Source of the DNA: Flavobacterium sp.
Lineage (GTDB): Bacteria > Bacteroidota > Bacteroidia > Flavobacteriales > Flavobacteriaceae
Assembly (NCBI GenBank): GCA_004296145.1
Contig: SEBM01000020.1
Location: 1-16,490 of the forward strand
Direction of reading: 5' to 3'
Length of the DNA: 16,490 nt
Of this stretch, positions 14,742 to 16,490 are shown piece by piece; positions within the stretch are counted from its first letter, which is position 1; each line of letters begins with the position of its first letter. A program made the position numbers and the translations under genes. The notes beneath the pieces are model-generated. The model saw nothing but the letters and a program-made list of their open reading frames with translations, had not been told where the DNA came from and ran no database searches.

Positions 14742-15596
14742 CTATTCTAATGCTATCGGTAAAGAATATTGCATTTTAATTTTTTTTCCGCCGGATTCTC
14801 CTGCCTGCCACTTTGGGCATGCTTTTAAAACCCGTATAATTTCTTTTTCTAAAGCTGCATCAATTGCCGGCTCAGACTGAATATAAGTTAATGATCCGTT
14901 TTTTTCTACTGCAAAGGAGATTTTGATTTTTGAAACTTCTGATTGTTCCGGTTTTATAAATTCTTTACCAAAAAAAGTATAGAATTGATCAATACCACCA
15001 GGAAATTCTGCATTTGTCTGTTTTATAGCACCTGTAATATAAGAACTTTCTTCTTGTACTACAGTCTTTTTAAAATCGGTTTTATTGGATTTTGCTTTTC
15101 CTTCTTTGGTAATATTTGTAGGATTTACAAACTTCACCGAATCCACTTTTGGAGGCGGTGGAGGCGGTGGATTTACTGAATTGTAGCTCACTTTTATATC
15201 GCCAACTTGTGTGTGTTCTGTTTTTGAGGTTTTTACAACTTCAACTTTATCAATTTTCTGTTTATCACCATTTTTATCCGTACAGCTAAACAAAGTGGTT
15301 CCCATAGCAATAAATAATGCCAGTAAAAACATTTTATGATAATAAGTCTGGGAATGTAAAACACGACTCGGAATCTGAATAATTATATTGTCGATTTGTG
15401 TATTTTTAAATCGCCCACAAATACTTTTGCCTTGGTTTGAAACAAAATACTGTTGAATTTCCTCAGGAAGCATTTTTGTAAAATCAACTACGGTTTTAGT
15501 GCAGCTTAAACAAAATCTTCCGTTGTCTTTTGGAATCATTTTGTCCCAGTTTTTATCGCAGGGTTCAGGGATGGAAATTTTGTGTTTTGTATCCAT
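14742..15596 (-). CDS. TonB-C-domain protein with four-Cys N-terminal domain, copy 2
   Basis: This 284-residue protein has four parts. An N-terminal domain of about 85 residues carries Cys13, Cys29, Cys32 and Cys60 (C-x15-C-x2-C-x27-C), with G-R-F-C-L-S-C and I-C-G-R-F, suggesting metal or redox binding. One hydrophobic segment (89-104) ends in L-F-S-C105, resembling a lipobox. A periplasmic spacer contains seven prolines in a row (143-149). A TonB C-terminal domain (about 185-284) has the F-P-G-G, V-E-K-N-G-S-L, C-P-K-W-Q-A-G and final L-P-I features of the family. TonB proteins pass proton-motive energy to outer-membrane receptors, so that role is likely but unproven. Its ATG lies 6 bases after the stop of the upstream paralogue, indicating one operon. 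No exbB/exbD is nearby. Confidence 0.82.
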   Translation of the reverse strand: MDTKHKISIPEPCDKNWDKMIPKDNGRFCLSCTKTVVDFTKMLPEEIQQYFVSNQGKSICGRFKNTQIDNIIIQIPSRVLHSQTYYHKMFLLALFIAMGTTLFSCTDKNGDKQKIDKVEVVKTSKTEHTQVGDIKVSYNSVNPPPPPPPKVDSVKFVNPTNITKEGKAKSNKTDFKKTVVQEESSYITGAIKQTNAEFPGGIDQFYTFFGKEFIKPEQSEVSKIKISFAVEKNGSLTYIQSEPAIDAALEKEIIRVLKACPKWQAGESGGKKIKMQYSLPIALE

Positions 15597-15602
15597 ATTT
15601 TT

Positions 15603-16481
15603 TTATTTCTGAAATGATATTGGAAAACTGTATTTCTCGCGCGTCTTTTTGCCATTTTGTTCTCCCGGAATCCATTTAGGAGATAATGTTAAAACACGTG
15701 TTATTTCTGTTCCAATTTTTGGATCTATATCTTTTGGAAAATCAATATTTGATAATGATCCATCTCTTTCTATAACAAACGAAACTATTATTGGTGACTT
15801 TGAATTCTCAGCTTCTTCGGGAAACTTAAATTCTTTCAGGAAAAAATCACGAAAATTAGTGATTCCACCAGGATAATTTGCTTTTACTTCAATAGAAGCA
15901 CCCATAATTATTGTGTCGTCTTCAACAATAGAATCTTTTACAATTGTTTCTCCACAACTGATTATTGAAGGCTTTTCAGATTTTACTTTTTCTGTATTAA
16001 TATTAGAAGTTGTTTTAACAAACTTCACATGATCAACATTTTGTAGAGGCGAAGGTACAAGATGTTGAGGATGTTTTGGAGGTAATGCTACTCCGGTAGT
16101 TACAAAACTTTCCTCTTCTGTAACTTCAACTTTGTCAATTTTTTGTTTATCTCCATTTTTATCAGTGCAGCTAAACAAAGTAGTTCCCATAGCTATAAAC
16201 AAGGCTAATAAAAACATTTTATGATAATTGGTCTGCGAATATAAAATACGGCTCGGAATCTGAATAGTTATTTCGTCCAGCTGTGATTTTTTAAATCTTC
16301 CGCAGATACTTTGATTTTGGTTTGAAACAAAATATTGCTGAATTTCCTCGGGTAACATTTTTGTAAAATCTACAACAGTTTTACTGCAGTTCAAACAAAA
16401 TCTTCCATTATCTTTTGGAATCATTTTGTCCCAGTTTTCATGGCAGGGATCCGGAATGGAGATTTTGTGTTTTGTATTCAT
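15603..16481 (-). CDS. TonB-C-domain protein with four-Cys N-terminal domain, copy 1
   Basis: This 292-residue paralogue of the next gene has the same layout and the same cysteine positions (13, 29, 32, 60 and 105). Residues 1-120 of the two proteins are about 87 percent identical by my count (16 differences), and residues 86-120, covering the hydrophobic segment and lipobox-like L-F-S-C, are wholly identical. The spacer differs: it has scattered prolines (P-P-K-H-P-Q-H and P-S-P) instead of a proline run. The TonB C-terminal domain (from about residue 190, with Y-P-G-G, I-E-R-D-G-S-L, S-P-K-W-I-P-G-E-Q-N-G-K and F-P-I) is only around 40 percent like its sister. It is first in the pair; its promoter lies at or beyond the window edge. 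The stop codon is 6 bases before the next ATG. Confidence 0.82.
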   Translation of the reverse strand: MNTKHKISIPDPCHENWDKMIPKDNGRFCLNCSKTVVDFTKMLPEEIQQYFVSNQNQSICGRFKKSQLDEITIQIPSRILYSQTNYHKMFLLALFIAMGTTLFSCTDKNGDKQKIDKVEVTEEESFVTTGVALPPKHPQHLVPSPLQNVDHVKFVKTTSNINTEKVKSEKPSIISCGETIVKDSIVEDDTIIMGASIEVKANYPGGITNFRDFFLKEFKFPEEAENSKSPIIVSFVIERDGSLSNIDFPKDIDPKIGTEITRVLTLSPKWIPGEQNGKKTREKYSFPISFQK

Positions 16482-16490
16482 TAATTTAAA

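Noticed and set aside
14943..15179. Plus-strand open frame ending in a Trp/Arg-rich repeat
   Set aside because: The repeat is only the complement of the proline run in the TonB-like protein on the minus strand.
15237..16226. Recent gene conversion between the two TonB-like genes
   Set aside because: The protein-identical segment differs at 11 synonymous sites, which a recent conversion would have removed.

Overview
The window is low-GC DNA from a Bacteroidota bacterium, most probably a Flavobacterium close to F. johnsoniae. The evidence is a GldA-type gliding-motility ATPase, a TonB-dependent beta-barrel protein, a DUF3078 protein, signal peptides ending in Ala-Gln, start sites without Shine-Dalgarno sequences, and several Bacteroidota-type -7 promoter boxes (TAnnTTTG). 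I see no insertion sequence, prophage, CRISPR array, tRNA or rRNA. Most genes look like ordinary chromosomal housekeeping or envelope genes.

Layout. Positions 1-2436 (plus strand) hold the 3' part of an SDF-family cation symporter and a PLP-dependent group II amino-acid decarboxylase, which may form an uptake-plus-decarboxylation pair. Positions 2513-5912 (minus strand) hold a TonB-dependent outer-membrane beta-barrel protein and gldA, each followed by a strong hairpin terminator; the roughly 370-bp gap between them carries dyad sequences. Positions 6059-7361 (plus strand) hold a small outer-membrane barrel protein and an isochorismatase-family hydrolase. Positions 7490-10424 hold metE (minus) and a divergent Lrp/AsnC regulator (plus). 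Their 157-bp shared promoter region contains repeated TTCAGTA/TACTGA half-sites placed at the predicted start points of both promoters. Positions 10509-11858 hold dgt (plus), which abuts a DUF3078 gene end to end. Positions 11859-16481 (minus strand) hold, in transcription order, two tandem TonB-C-terminal-domain proteins, dxs and the DUF3078 protein.

The least ordinary part is the right end. Two adjacent paralogues combine a four-cysteine N-terminal domain, one hydrophobic segment ending in a lipobox-like Leu-Phe-Ser-Cys, a variable periplasmic spacer and a TonB C-terminal domain. A 35-residue stretch spanning the hydrophobic segment is identical in both proteins although its DNA differs at 11 synonymous positions, so that stretch is under strong constraint. 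The spacers and TonB domains have diverged, which suggests the same input or anchoring module with different outer-membrane partners. No ExbB/ExbD genes are next to them. This pair and the metE/Lrp intergenic operator are the best candidates for a second look; nothing here is clearly a new defence or mobile system.
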